From positions 1 to 64,000 of the forward strand of contig CABUTS010000002.1 in the NCBI GenBank assembly GCA_902494515.1: a DNA stretch of 64,000 nucleotides. Direction: 5' to 3'. The notes under the pieces were generated by a model. The model had not been told where the DNA came from. It worked only from the letters and a program-made list of their open reading frames with translations, and ran no database searches. This document shows, in pieces, positions 44,029 through 51,071 of this stretch; within the stretch, counting starts at the first letter, position 1; every line of letters begins with the position of its first letter. The position numbers were made by a program, and so were the translations under genes. The DNA comes from an uncultured Muribaculaceae bacterium (GTDB taxonomy: Bacteria > Bacteroidota > Bacteroidia > Bacteroidales > Muribaculaceae).

Positions 44029-44068
44029 GGACACCGGGTATCCCTCCCGATGTCCGACCACTAAATCC
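44029..44068. promoter_or_regulatory. Leader hairpin plus ICE motif before DUF1896
   Basis: GGACACCGGG and TCCCGATGTCC fold around a short loop in the leader of the DUF1896 transcript, next to CCACTAAATCC (44058-44068). The word GGTCGGACATCGG beside the motif is repeated after rteC (14155). This suggests a shared regulatory element of the ICE backbone. Confidence 0.4.
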
Positions 44069-44111
44069 ACGTCAAAAATGAAACAAAAACATTATGACGT
44101 TGAATCAAGTG

Positions 44112-44119
44112 CAAATATA
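44112..44119 (-). promoter_or_regulatory. -7 box of the DUF1896-methylase operon
   Basis: TATATTTG on the minus strand fits TAnnTTTG. It gives a leader of about 150 bases that contains the hairpin at 44029-44055. Confidence 0.5.
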
Positions 44120-44169
44120 ATCATTTATTCGGACACGGGAGGGATATTAACGGTATTTAATTGTGGGGG

Positions 44170-45366
44170 TCATGCGGATTTAACCTTTGGGCTGCGGTTC
44201 CGGCGGCTTTTCTTTCGCATGGCCCGCTTCTCCGCCGGGGACAGCGCGAAAGCATCGATGACACGCTTGACGATGAGGTTGTATAGCTTTTCCTCGTCGC
44301 GGGTGAGGTCGGTAGGATGCAGCCCGGTGGTCACGATTCCGTGGCCGTTGTATCGGTTCTCTCCGAGGCGGAAGTTGTGGCGGCGCGAGGGTTTGCCTTT
44401 GGGTACCGACGCTCCCCACTTGCCGTTGAAGCGAAGCACCTCCTTGTTCCGGCGCATAAGTTTCCATGCTCCTGCCGGTATGGTGTTCTGCATTACCAGC
44501 GGATAGGATATGAGTTTCTTGGCGTAGAGGTTGTAGGCGGTCTGTATGGTTTTCTGGTGGTCGAAGTCCAGTTCCGTGGCCGCTTCCACCATCAGGGCAG
44601 TCAGGTTGTAGAGCGGCAGGGCATCGGTTACGACGGCGACATAGTTGTCGGCGAAGCCACAGTCACCCTCTTTGGGAGCCGGTATTCCGAGCTTTTCGGC
44701 GTCTTTCTCTGCTTGTACGGTGGAGACTTCCTCCACTATCGGATCACCGACGAGCGCCACACTCTCCTGCGTGGCTTTCACCAGATGGTTGTATATCGAC
44801 TCGCTGAGCCATGTCTCGTATTCGGCAATGTCAGTGGTCCCGTGCATTATGCCGTGGCGTATGGCGCCTTTCGTGAGTATCGGTAGCCATGCCCGGCGCA
44901 CCTCGATGGGGCAGGCGATGAAGTAGTAGATATTGAGAAAGTCGAGGTCGCCGCCGATTTCTGGAATCATGGCGTTGACGACGGTACGGCTCATCTTCCA
45001 GAGAGCCTTGATTGTGGATAGCTGCTTGGTGTCCTCGGCGGTTTTCTTGTAGCCGACAAGATGGTCGTAGTTGCGCATGGCGAACTTGAAGTTATGGGCG
45101 TACACCAGACGGCAGTCCATATTGGTGGAGAGAACGAAGCTCTCGTCAGGCGAGAACGTGGCTTCGATTACCTGGCCGTTTGTCCATGTCACGGCATAGC
45201 CGTTGCCGAGATAGTAGCCTTCATGTTTTTCGTTTGCGCCGATTGCTCTGGCGATTGTGTCAGCCGTGAGCTGGTGGTCTGTCACGACTGTTATGAGATT
45301 TTTTGTTTCATTTTTACGATTTTTTATTGGTGGATATTTGGAGATAGTGGTCTTTTGAAATAGCAC
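44170..45366 (-). CDS. Divergent topoisomerase III-like protein
   Basis: 398 residues, much shorter than the roughly 650-700 of TopB. The start resembles a TOPRIM domain (ITVVTDHQLTADTIARAIGA, GYYLGNGYAVTWTNGQVIEA), the middle the topoisomerase gate region, and later stretches match TopB closely (YNLTALMVEAATELDF, KTIQTAYNLYAKKLISYP, GIVTTGLHPTDLTRDEEKLYNL). Key residues differ: the TOPRIM Glu of AEKP reads TDHQ, the acidic DxDxE motif reads GDLDFLN, and the Arg after the active-site Tyr (YPRT) is Leu (YPLV). It may be inactive or specialised. The start is uncertain: 45366 is a GTG and no in-frame ATG precedes the conserved part. Confidence 0.65.
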   Translation of the reverse strand: MLFQKTTISKYPPIKNRKNETKNLITVVTDHQLTADTIARAIGANEKHEGYYLGNGYAVTWTNGQVIEATFSPDESFVLSTNMDCRLVYAHNFKFAMRNYDHLVGYKKTAEDTKQLSTIKALWKMSRTVVNAMIPEIGGDLDFLNIYYFIACPIEVRRAWLPILTKGAIRHGIMHGTTDIAEYETWLSESIYNHLVKATQESVALVGDPIVEEVSTVQAEKDAEKLGIPAPKEGDCGFADNYVAVVTDALPLYNLTALMVEAATELDFDHQKTIQTAYNLYAKKLISYPLVMQNTIPAGAWKLMRRNKEVLRFNGKWGASVPKGKPSRRHNFRLGENRYNGHGIVTTGLHPTDLTRDEEKLYNLIVKRVIDAFALSPAEKRAMRKKSRRNRSPKVKSA

Positions 45367-45429
45367 CGGAGATTCCGGACTCTGCCGGATGCTGTTTTCA
45401 GTTTCGGGATTTACTTGTTGACAGGCGGT

Positions 45430-46896
45430 TTACATCTTCGGGCCTTTGGGCTTACGCTGCTGTTTCGCCTGTTCCTCGTTCTTGGGAGAGGTCTGGTATT
45501 TCTGGAGCGGCTCTGCGACGTGCTTTGTCGCCTCGTTGGTCAGACCGTCGGTATTGACCGCCTTCTGTGTCTTGGATTCCTCGGCCACCGTCACACGCGG
45601 GTCGTTGAGCGATGTTGTGGGACGCTGCTTCTCAGGGTTGAATTTGAGATATACCGTGTTGAGCTGCCCTTGCTTGTCGGGAATGTTCGTCAGTTCCACG
45701 ACTTTGCCGGCGGTATAGTCGGCTTGCTGCTGAGGTGTCATCGGCACACCGGCCCATTTTGATATGGGCTTGATTTTGCCGTCTTTTGTCATCCATGACG
45801 ACTGCTGCTGACCCTGCGCCTTCTGTTCTTTCTGCTCCTGATGCCTTGCGCCGCCGGGCACAAACTCTACACCACGACGGTCTGCCGATACCTGAAGCAC
45901 GACATTATATGTCTTGCCGTTCTTGTCGGAGATTTCTTTCGGGGGAAGTGCCTTGCCCTGTTTCAGCTCGTTGATCTCGGCCATCGTCAGTTTGGTGTTG
46001 CCGATGGTGTCGCGGATGAATACATCCTTGACAGGGATGGATACGATTTCGTTAGTGTAGCGGTCGATGCTGACGAATGACGGTATTTTCTCGCCGTTCT
46101 TGCCGATTAGTTCCACAACCTTGCCGAGATTGCCGGTCTCGCGCAACGCAGCCTTTTCCTCTTTTGAGAATTTGTAGCCCTCAAACTCTTGGTCAAGTTT
46201 AGGTTCGCGGTGGATGAAATGGGGTACCACCTTGACATTGCCGTCAGGGTCTGTTCTGAACGACAGGCGGGCGTCGATAGGGAATTTCTCCCCGGCGAAA
46301 GTAGGCGTTACTGTGACGAGTCGTGACTTGCGGTTGTAGAGCATCTCTTTCAGGTCGCCGCTCTTTTCAAGTTCGGCACGGTCGATGCCCCATTTCTCTT
46401 TGAGGTTGTCCCAGTCGATTTTGCTTTCGTCGATTGCGCTGTGTCTGGCCTCTTTTTCAGGAGCCTCTGCATTTCCGGCGGAATTGGTGTCCTGTTTCGG
46501 GGATTGGGCAGACTGTTCAACCTTCGGATCCGCAGTCTGCTCCACATCCTGCGATGCCTGTGGCACCTCGACCACATTGTTTTTGAGCATCTCGGCATTT
46601 GCCACGGGATCTTTGGCGAAGTCGCCGATTACTGTGCCAACCGTGTCGTAGCGGTCGGCGGGTACACGGAAGAATCCGAATGTCGAGGGGTTCTTGCACT
46701 GACGCACGAAGTTCGACATGAAGGCTTCGAGAGGGTTCTGGCCTTTGGAGAATTTCACGAGGTCAGAGAGTTTCGCCGACTTTACATCGGTCATCTTGGG
46801 TGTGCCGTCCTCGTTGAGTCCGGTCACTGCGCCTACCTGCCCGGTGTCGTTGTTGCGGGCGATAAGCACTTCTTCTTGATTCAGGTCTTTTGCCAT
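45430..46896 (-). CDS. DUF4099/DUF3945 family ICE protein
   Basis: 488 residues. The N-terminal part (ARNNDTGQVGAVTGLNEDGTP, LSDLVKFSKGQNPLEAFM) and DUF4099-like middle (SAIDESKIDWDNLKEKWGI, LKEMLYNRKSRLVTVTPTF) lead into two DUF3945 repeats (YTNEIVSIPVKDVFIRDTIG and KPISKWAGVPMTPQQQADYT), each with the pattern 'pIP ... IG ... LT ... LkqGk'. A basic, Gln-rich tail ends the protein. DUF3945 proteins are typical neighbours of ICE topoisomerase and methylase genes. Function unknown; soluble and probably DNA associated. Confidence 0.85.
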   Translation of the reverse strand: MAKDLNQEEVLIARNNDTGQVGAVTGLNEDGTPKMTDVKSAKLSDLVKFSKGQNPLEAFMSNFVRQCKNPSTFGFFRVPADRYDTVGTVIGDFAKDPVANAEMLKNNVVEVPQASQDVEQTADPKVEQSAQSPKQDTNSAGNAEAPEKEARHSAIDESKIDWDNLKEKWGIDRAELEKSGDLKEMLYNRKSRLVTVTPTFAGEKFPIDARLSFRTDPDGNVKVVPHFIHREPKLDQEFEGYKFSKEEKAALRETGNLGKVVELIGKNGEKIPSFVSIDRYTNEIVSIPVKDVFIRDTIGNTKLTMAEINELKQGKALPPKEISDKNGKTYNVVLQVSADRRGVEFVPGGARHQEQKEQKAQGQQQSSWMTKDGKIKPISKWAGVPMTPQQQADYTAGKVVELTNIPDKQGQLNTVYLKFNPEKQRPTTSLNDPRVTVAEESKTQKAVNTDGLTNEATKHVAEPLQKYQTSPKNEEQAKQQRKPKGPKM

Positions 46897-46981
46897 AAAT
46901 TAAAAAGGTGTTTGGGGGTTTGCAACTGGCGCCGTTGCCGGCGCGATAATTATGGTGTGTGAAAGTGTGTCAATTTTTGTC

Positions 46982-47287
46982 TTACCTGCCAGCGAAGGCT
47001 TCAACCACATCCGCTATGCGGTAAATAATCTTGCTGTTTTTCCCTTTGCCCTGTCGGGTATAGGCTATCTCGCCGTTCTTCCTCATGTCGTAGAGCTTTC
47101 GCTCCGACACCCCGTATTGCTCACAGACCTCGCGGGTCGTCATTGTCTGCTTGTCTGGGTCGAGGACGGAGAAGCCTTGAAGGAGACCTATGAACTTCCT
47201 CCCGAATCCCTCCAGCCGCGCGTCGAGCTTTGTTTCCAGCTCCTTCATCATCCGGCAGAGGGTCTTGAACTCGTGCGAACTGATCAT
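46982..47287 (-). CDS. Helix-turn-helix protein, excisionase-like
   Basis: 101 residues. A helical N-terminus (FKTLCRMMKELETKLDARLE) is followed by a MerR/excisionase-type winged helix (TTREVCEQYGVSERKLYDMR, EIAYTRQGKGKNSKIIYR). Such genes control excision or expression in Bacteroidota ICEs (Xis-like). It overlaps the preceding helix-turn-helix gene by four bases. Confidence 0.82.
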   Translation of the reverse strand: MISSHEFKTLCRMMKELETKLDARLEGFGRKFIGLLQGFSVLDPDKQTMTTREVCEQYGVSERKLYDMRKNGEIAYTRQGKGKNSKIIYRIADVVEAFAGR

Positions 47288-47649
47288 AGGGCGGGAACTT
47301 TTTTGTTCCTATTCTTTATGTCCTCCAGCACGGCCTCGCTCCATTTGAGATTGAGGCGACGGATGGCTTTCAGCAGGGGCGGAAGATGATAGAACACCTC
47401 CCGGCCACGCTCTATCCAAGTGAGCTGGTAGCGTCGGCGCATCCTCTGGAGCTGACGGGTTGACATGTGCAGCAGACGGGCTGCCATAGCGTTGGGGATT
47501 GGCGGGATTGAGGATAATTCATCCTTTTCCTCCTTCGCCTCTTTCTTCTTCCTGTCCTCTTTGGTCAGGAGGGCGAGTATCAGCGACAGGGTTTCTTCGA
47601 GAGTGACCGTGCGCTGATAGAGCATTTCCAGTGTAATCTGTTGTTCCAT
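47284..47649 (-). CDS. Helix-turn-helix protein, second excisionase-like
   Basis: 121 residues. An N-terminal helical region with a Lys/Glu-rich stretch (KEDRKKKEAKEEKDE), then a DNA-binding fold (NAMAARLLHMSTRQLQRMRR, ITWIERGREVFYHLPPL-like strand and wing). It is the first gene of the leftward operon and carries TAACTTTG 28 bases upstream and the palindrome CGGGAACGTTCCCG about 70 bases upstream. Likely role: excision or self-regulation together with the next gene. Confidence 0.8.
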   Translation of the reverse strand: MEQQITLEMLYQRTVTLEETLSLILALLTKEDRKKKEAKEEKDELSSIPPIPNAMAARLLHMSTRQLQRMRRRYQLTWIERGREVFYHLPPLLKAIRRLNLKWSEAVLEDIKNRNKKVPAL

Positions 47650-47676
47650 TCTTCTTCGGATTTAGTGTTACGCTGG

Positions 47677-47684
47677 CAAAGTTA
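47677..47684 (-). promoter_or_regulatory. -7 box of the excisionase-like operon
   Basis: TAACTTTG on the minus strand, 28 bases before the start codon at 47649, with the ICE motif GGATTTAGTG (47658-47667) between box and start. Confidence 0.55.
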
Positions 47685-47716
47685 TATAGATGCAGGAAGG
47701 TCACTTGGAAACCTTA

Positions 47717-47730
47717 CGGGAACGTTCCCG
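47717..47730. promoter_or_regulatory. Perfect palindrome CGGGAACGTTCCCG, likely operator
   Basis: A 14-base perfect palindrome lies 33-46 bases upstream of the TAACTTTG box of the excisionase-like operon and just downstream of the integrase terminator. Its position suits an activator or repressor dimer. Confidence 0.55.
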
Positions 47731-47743
47731 AAAATAATTTTTG

Positions 47744-47788
47744 GAGAGGAAAAGACAAAGCGCCGGCCATTGATATATAGCCGACGCT
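47744..47788 (-). terminator. Terminator after the integrase gene
   Basis: On the minus strand GAGCGTCGGC pairs with GCCGGCGCTT (one mismatch) around TATATATCAATG and is followed by TTTGTCTTTTCC. It stops integrase transcription 23 bases past the stop codon and insulates the excisionase-like promoter. Confidence 0.75.
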
Positions 47789-47810
47789 CCGTCAACGGGT
47801 TAGCTGTATA

Positions 47811-49031
47811 TCAACTGAAATCGAGACTGCCGAGATTTTTTGCGAGATTTTCCATGTCATGACTGATTTTCTCGTTTGTGATACGGGCGTAGATCTGCGT
47901 CGTCTGGATATTTGTGTGGCCGAGCATCTTGCTCACCGACTCAATCGGCACACCCTTTCCGAGCGTCATCGTCGTTGCGAATGTATGTCGCGCCAGATGA
48001 AAAGTGAGGTTCTTCTCGATGCCGCAGATGTCCGCAATCTCCTTGAGATAACAGTTTAGTTTTTGGTTCGTGATAATGGGCATGAGCTGACCGTCCAGAT
48101 ACTTGCCCTCGTACTTTTTCAGTATCTTGAGAGCCGGAGGGAGTAGCGGCACCGTCACCTTCGTGTCGGTCTTCTGACGGTGGGTCACTATCCACAGACG
48201 ACCGTCGAACATCTTCTGGATGTTATCTACACGGAGATTGGCGAGGTCGATGTATGCCAGCCCGGTGAAGCAGGCGAAGATGAAGATGTCGCGTACCTGT
48301 TCCAGACGCTTGGAAGCAAACTCCTTTTCCATCATCTTTTTCAGGTCGTCTTCCGTCAGGAAGCCACGGTCAACGCGCTGCACGGAGATTTTATAACCGT
48401 TGAAGGGGTCAACGAAAATCAGCCCGGCGCGGATGGCTTTGTTGATGACCTGCTTGAAGAACTTCATGCACTTGTAGGTGGTATTCTGGCTGTAACCGTA
48501 TTCCGTGCGCAGGAAGAACTCAAGATCCACGATGAACTGGTACTTGATTTCACGCAGGGGAATGTCGGTGATATTGTATTTCTTCTTCATGAACTCCACT
48601 ACACGGCGGTACATCCGCTCGTATTTCTGATAGGTGGGATTTGCCTTGCTGATACCTATGAGCTTCTTGGTATCTTCAAGGTGCTGAAGGTAGAGAGGTA
48701 CCAGCGATTCCTCTTTGGCGGTGATGCCGGTAAAGGCGTTCTTCACCATTTCGGCTGTGACGTAGCCATGTCGGTTGAGGATGTCGTAGTAGTGTTCTTT
48801 GAGAACGACCCTCATGTCTTCGAGGCGCTTGTTGATTTCAAGGATTTTTGCAGAGCGTCCGATAGCCTTCATTGCCTTGACATCCCATAGTTCCGGTTCC
48901 ACTGCTACGGTGGAGTTGATTCTCTCGTATTCTCCGTTCACGGCAATACGAATAGTTATCGGGCACTTGCCCTCCTTATTCTTATAGTTGCCACGGATAT
49001 GGAAAAGAATCTTGAAAGTGTTCTTTTTCAT
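47811..49031 (-). CDS. Tyrosine recombinase integrase
   Basis: 406 residues with the three-domain build of Bacteroidota ICE integrases: an N-terminal arm-binding domain (FHIRGNYKNKEGKCPITIRIA), a core-binding SAM-like domain (about 115-215) and a catalytic domain. The Arg-Lys-His-Arg-His-Tyr set is traceable: FACFTGLAYIDLANL (the usual first Arg position reads Ala-Tyr), THRQKTDTKVTVPL, HLARHTFATTM, GHTNIQTTQIYARI (Tyr nucleophile). It reads away from ssrA, its start lying 514 bases from the tmRNA 3' end. It carries out integration and excision with the excisionase-like proteins. Confidence 0.93.
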   Translation of the reverse strand: MKKNTFKILFHIRGNYKNKEGKCPITIRIAVNGEYERINSTVAVEPELWDVKAMKAIGRSAKILEINKRLEDMRVVLKEHYYDILNRHGYVTAEMVKNAFTGITAKEESLVPLYLQHLEDTKKLIGISKANPTYQKYERMYRRVVEFMKKKYNITDIPLREIKYQFIVDLEFFLRTEYGYSQNTTYKCMKFFKQVINKAIRAGLIFVDPFNGYKISVQRVDRGFLTEDDLKKMMEKEFASKRLEQVRDIFIFACFTGLAYIDLANLRVDNIQKMFDGRLWIVTHRQKTDTKVTVPLLPPALKILKKYEGKYLDGQLMPIITNQKLNCYLKEIADICGIEKNLTFHLARHTFATTMTLGKGVPIESVSKMLGHTNIQTTQIYARITNEKISHDMENLAKNLGSLDFS

Positions 49032-49356
49032 TTTCGCTTTGGATTTAGTGTCATCATTATCCGCGTTATGCGGTTGGATGTAATGATAACGAGTTTGACA
49101 TTATTTTCGATTGGACGCTTGAAAGTCAAACTCACGTCATATAAGCGACTTACGCGATTTTTAACATGCACGACATACATCGGACGATGCTTTTCATGCA
49201 CGAAAATCACGGAATTAGATTGCATTGTCAGACATCGTGTCGGACAGCCGTTTTAACACATCGGTTTTTGTAGGTTAAAATGTCGCCAATTTTCCGACTT
49301 ACGTCTGAGTTATGTCTTTGGATATATTTGAATACCAATTGGTTGCATCGTTTTCG

Positions 49357-49385
49357 GTCACATTTTTGTCACAATTTTCGTCACA
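49357..49385. repeat. GTCACA direct repeats, candidate integrase arm sites
   Basis: GTCACA occurs at 49357, 49368 and 49380, spaced 11 and 12 bases with T-rich spacers, which is about one helical turn. An inverted GTGAC follows at 49406. Short phased repeats near the element end suit arm-type binding sites of a tyrosine integrase. Confidence 0.5.
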
Positions 49386-49477
49386 AGAAAACTTGAAACG
49401 ATTTAGTGACAAATAGCCGTCCGAGAAGGTCTTTTTTAGGTCTTATATCAGTCCTGAATCCGATAGGATTAGACACG

Positions 49478-49508
49478 AAAAAACCTCGGAACTATCTGAT
49501 AGTCCGAG
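49478..49508 (-). terminator. Terminator of ssrA
   Basis: On the minus strand CTCGGACTATC-TGA-GATAGTTCCGAG (with a one-base bulge) is followed by GTTTTTTCG. It starts 38 bases past the tmRNA 3' end and is a strong rho-independent terminator. Confidence 0.85.
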
Positions 49509-49545
49509 ATTTGTCTCGAATTTTCCGATTTAGTTCGGAAGTACA

Positions 49546-49575
49546 TAGTGGAGATGGAGGGGGTTGAACCCTCGT
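49546..49575. other. Candidate attachment site in the ssrA 3' end
   Basis: The T-arm and acceptor stem of ssrA face the integrase across 514 bases, the usual layout when an ICE or island has integrated into the 3' end of a tRNA or tmRNA gene. A direct repeat of this sequence at the far left end of the element would confirm it; that end is outside the window. Confidence 0.4.
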
Positions 49576-49946
49576 CCAAACGCGGAACTAATGAGCTTTC
49601 TACATGCTTAGTCTTTTGTTGGTTTTCGTCGTGTGGCAGGCTAAAGACAGCCAACCGCACGCTTAGTTCCTGAAGTTTCGGGGGCTTTCCGGAACTGTCG
49701 GCCCCCTATTCCTTGTTTAGCTGCACCGCCTGGTCGATTAGTCCAAGGAAGATTGACAATCGGGCGATGTCTCGTCCCCGCAACTGTTGCGGGGATAAAG
49801 CTTAATTTACTGTGCTTCGATTAAGCAGCGAGAGCGTAGTTGTTTTCGCCATTTGAAATTTTGATGTCTCAGATTAAAGAGCGTGGGCATCGTTGCTCTG
49901 CATGCTTACTCACCACCTCTACGCGCTGTCAAAACCAGTCATCCCC
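49546..49946 (-). ncRNA. ssrA: Transfer-messenger RNA (tmRNA)
   Basis: tmRNA rescues stalled ribosomes with SmpB. The 5' end GGGGATGACTGGTTTTGACAG and the 3' end GGTTCAACCCCCTCCATCTCC form the tRNA-like acceptor stem (GGGGAUG with CAUCUCC, all pairs including one G-U). The resume frame at 49850-49821 encodes GENNYALAA and stops at TAA, the tag known from Porphyromonas-type Bacteroidales. The encoded end reads ACTA, so the terminal CCA is not in the DNA and must be added, giving a mature 3' end at 49549. The last 25 bases are the probable ICE target. Confidence 0.97.
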
Positions 49947-50021
49947 GGAATTATTCAGCGAATGGCGCCTTGCGTTTCCCGCTTTTCAGCAGGATTCGGC
50001 GGTTCGATGATGAATAGTATG

Positions 50022-50029
50022 CAAAGTTA
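50022..50029 (-). promoter_or_regulatory. -7 box of ssrA
   Basis: TAACTTTG on the minus strand, about 76 bases upstream of the mature tmRNA 5' end, so a 5' precursor is expected to be trimmed. Confidence 0.5.
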
Positions 50030-50173
50030 CGACTTTTCTTTGAAACAGCGATGTAACTGCTCACATATTTAGCAATATTTAACAGTCAAGCATAACAGGG
50101 GGAGCAAATTTCCCAGAGAGCAACGGCGTCACGTCTCTTTTTCAGAGCCTTCCGGGGGACAACGGCGTCACTT

Positions 50174-51013
50174 TTATTTCCGGAGCTGGGAGATGAGCCA
50201 GTCGGAGGCCATGCGGGCGGCCTCGGCGGGATTCTGCGAGAAGCCGTGGTCTTCGCCGGGGAGGAGTTTCAAGGTGCTGTGGGGGTAGTCGTAGTGGTAG
50301 CGTTCGCCGTAGGTGTAAGGGACAACCCGGTCGTGGGTGCCGTGGAGAATGAGCACGGGTCCCTGATAGTTGCGGGCGGTCTCGTAGATCGGGAGGGTGA
50401 CGGCCGACCGGATATAATCGCGGCCCAGCTGCAGGCCGTTCCAGGGGATAACGACATAGTCGGCGGTCATGTTCCAGGGGTCATACATCGCGCCCATGGT
50501 GTTCCCCCGGAGGGCATCGTCGCGGAGTACGGCAGCCGGGGCCATCAGCACCACGTTGCTGATTATCGAGTCGCCGAGTTCGCCGGCTGTCATGCTGACC
50601 ACTACCCCGCCCTGCGAGTGACCGAGCAGAGAAACCGAAGAGACCCAGGGTTGGCTCTGAGCCCACCTGACCACCTCCTTGAGGTCCTCGATTTCGTTCG
50701 GAACCGTCATGTTCCGGAACTCCCCTTCGCTCTTGCCGTGAGCGTTGAAGTCGAAGCGCAGCGAAGCTATTCCGCTGTCATAGAGGTCTTTGGCAATCTG
50801 CTTCAGCAGCGGGGAGTTGCAGTTGTCGGCAAAACCGTGGCAGAGAATCACCAGCGGCGCTGCGGCGGCAGTCTCAGCCGGGCGCTCGAGTTCGGCATGA
50901 AGTTTACCTACAGCACCCTGAAGTTCCAGAGTTTCAACCTTTTGCGCCTGAAGGGCAGGGACCGTCATAACCAGCGCGGCCATTATTCCAAATACCTTTT
51001 TCATAAGTTTCAT
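50174..51013 (-). CDS. Exported alpha/beta hydrolase (serine aminopeptidase S33-like)
   Basis: 279 residues from the ATG at 51013; the open frame runs 29 codons further but without signal-like sequence. The signal peptide is MKLMKKVFGIMAALVMTVPA with cleavage near LQA. The mature enzyme shows VILCHGFADNCNS, LRFDFNAHGKSEG, the nucleophile elbow LLGHSQGG, the acid in LILHGTHDRVVP and His in GEDHGFSQ. This is the pattern of CinE/feruloyl-esterase-like hydrolases. It lies 58 bases past the beta-lactamase stop, same strand. Substrate unknown. Confidence 0.85.
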   Translation of the reverse strand: MKLMKKVFGIMAALVMTVPALQAQKVETLELQGAVGKLHAELERPAETAAAAPLVILCHGFADNCNSPLLKQIAKDLYDSGIASLRFDFNAHGKSEGEFRNMTVPNEIEDLKEVVRWAQSQPWVSSVSLLGHSQGGVVVSMTAGELGDSIISNVVLMAPAAVLRDDALRGNTMGAMYDPWNMTADYVVIPWNGLQLGRDYIRSAVTLPIYETARNYQGPVLILHGTHDRVVPYTYGERYHYDYPHSTLKLLPGEDHGFSQNPAEAARMASDWLISQLRK

Positions 51014-51071
51014 TTTCAAAATATCTGATTTAAGATTTGATCCGTAAGTTCTGTATACCCATGTCCGTTCC

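Larger units (their letters stand above)
1..49545. mobile_element. CTnDOT/CTn341-type integrative conjugative element, partial
   Basis: The stretch holds every module of a Bacteroidota ICE: leftward tra genes (58-9357), rightward mob genes (10275-14014), rteC and rteB homologues, a cargo island (16.7-37.2 kb), the large methylase/helicase with DUF1896 and DUF3945 companions, excisionase-like helix-turn-helix genes and a tyrosine integrase (47811-49031). The right boundary is placed by inference at the 3' end of ssrA, about 500 bases beyond the integrase start; the left boundary is outside the window, after traK. The usual CTnDOT cargo (tetQ, ermF) and rteA are absent. Mobility cannot be proven here because only one end is visible. 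Confidence 0.9.
49032..49545. other. Integrase upstream region, probable attachment arm
   Basis: No credible gene lies here. The region holds the integrase promoter, the ICE motif GGATTTAGTG at 49041-49050, the GTCACA repeats at 49357-49385, a TTTAGTGACAAA inverted relative at about 49402, and the tmRNA terminator at 49478-49508. It is AT-rich compared with the chromosome to the right, in keeping with the end of a mobile element. Confidence 0.6.

Noticed and set aside
49028..49225. 65-codon minus-strand frame before the integrase
   Set aside because: It overlaps the integrase start, contains many basic residues and no recognisable fold, and lies in the probable attachment arm.
50246..51028. 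260-codon plus-strand frame opposite the exported hydrolase
   Set aside because: It mirrors a gene with full hydrolase motifs in GC-rich sequence, where long antisense frames arise by codon bias.
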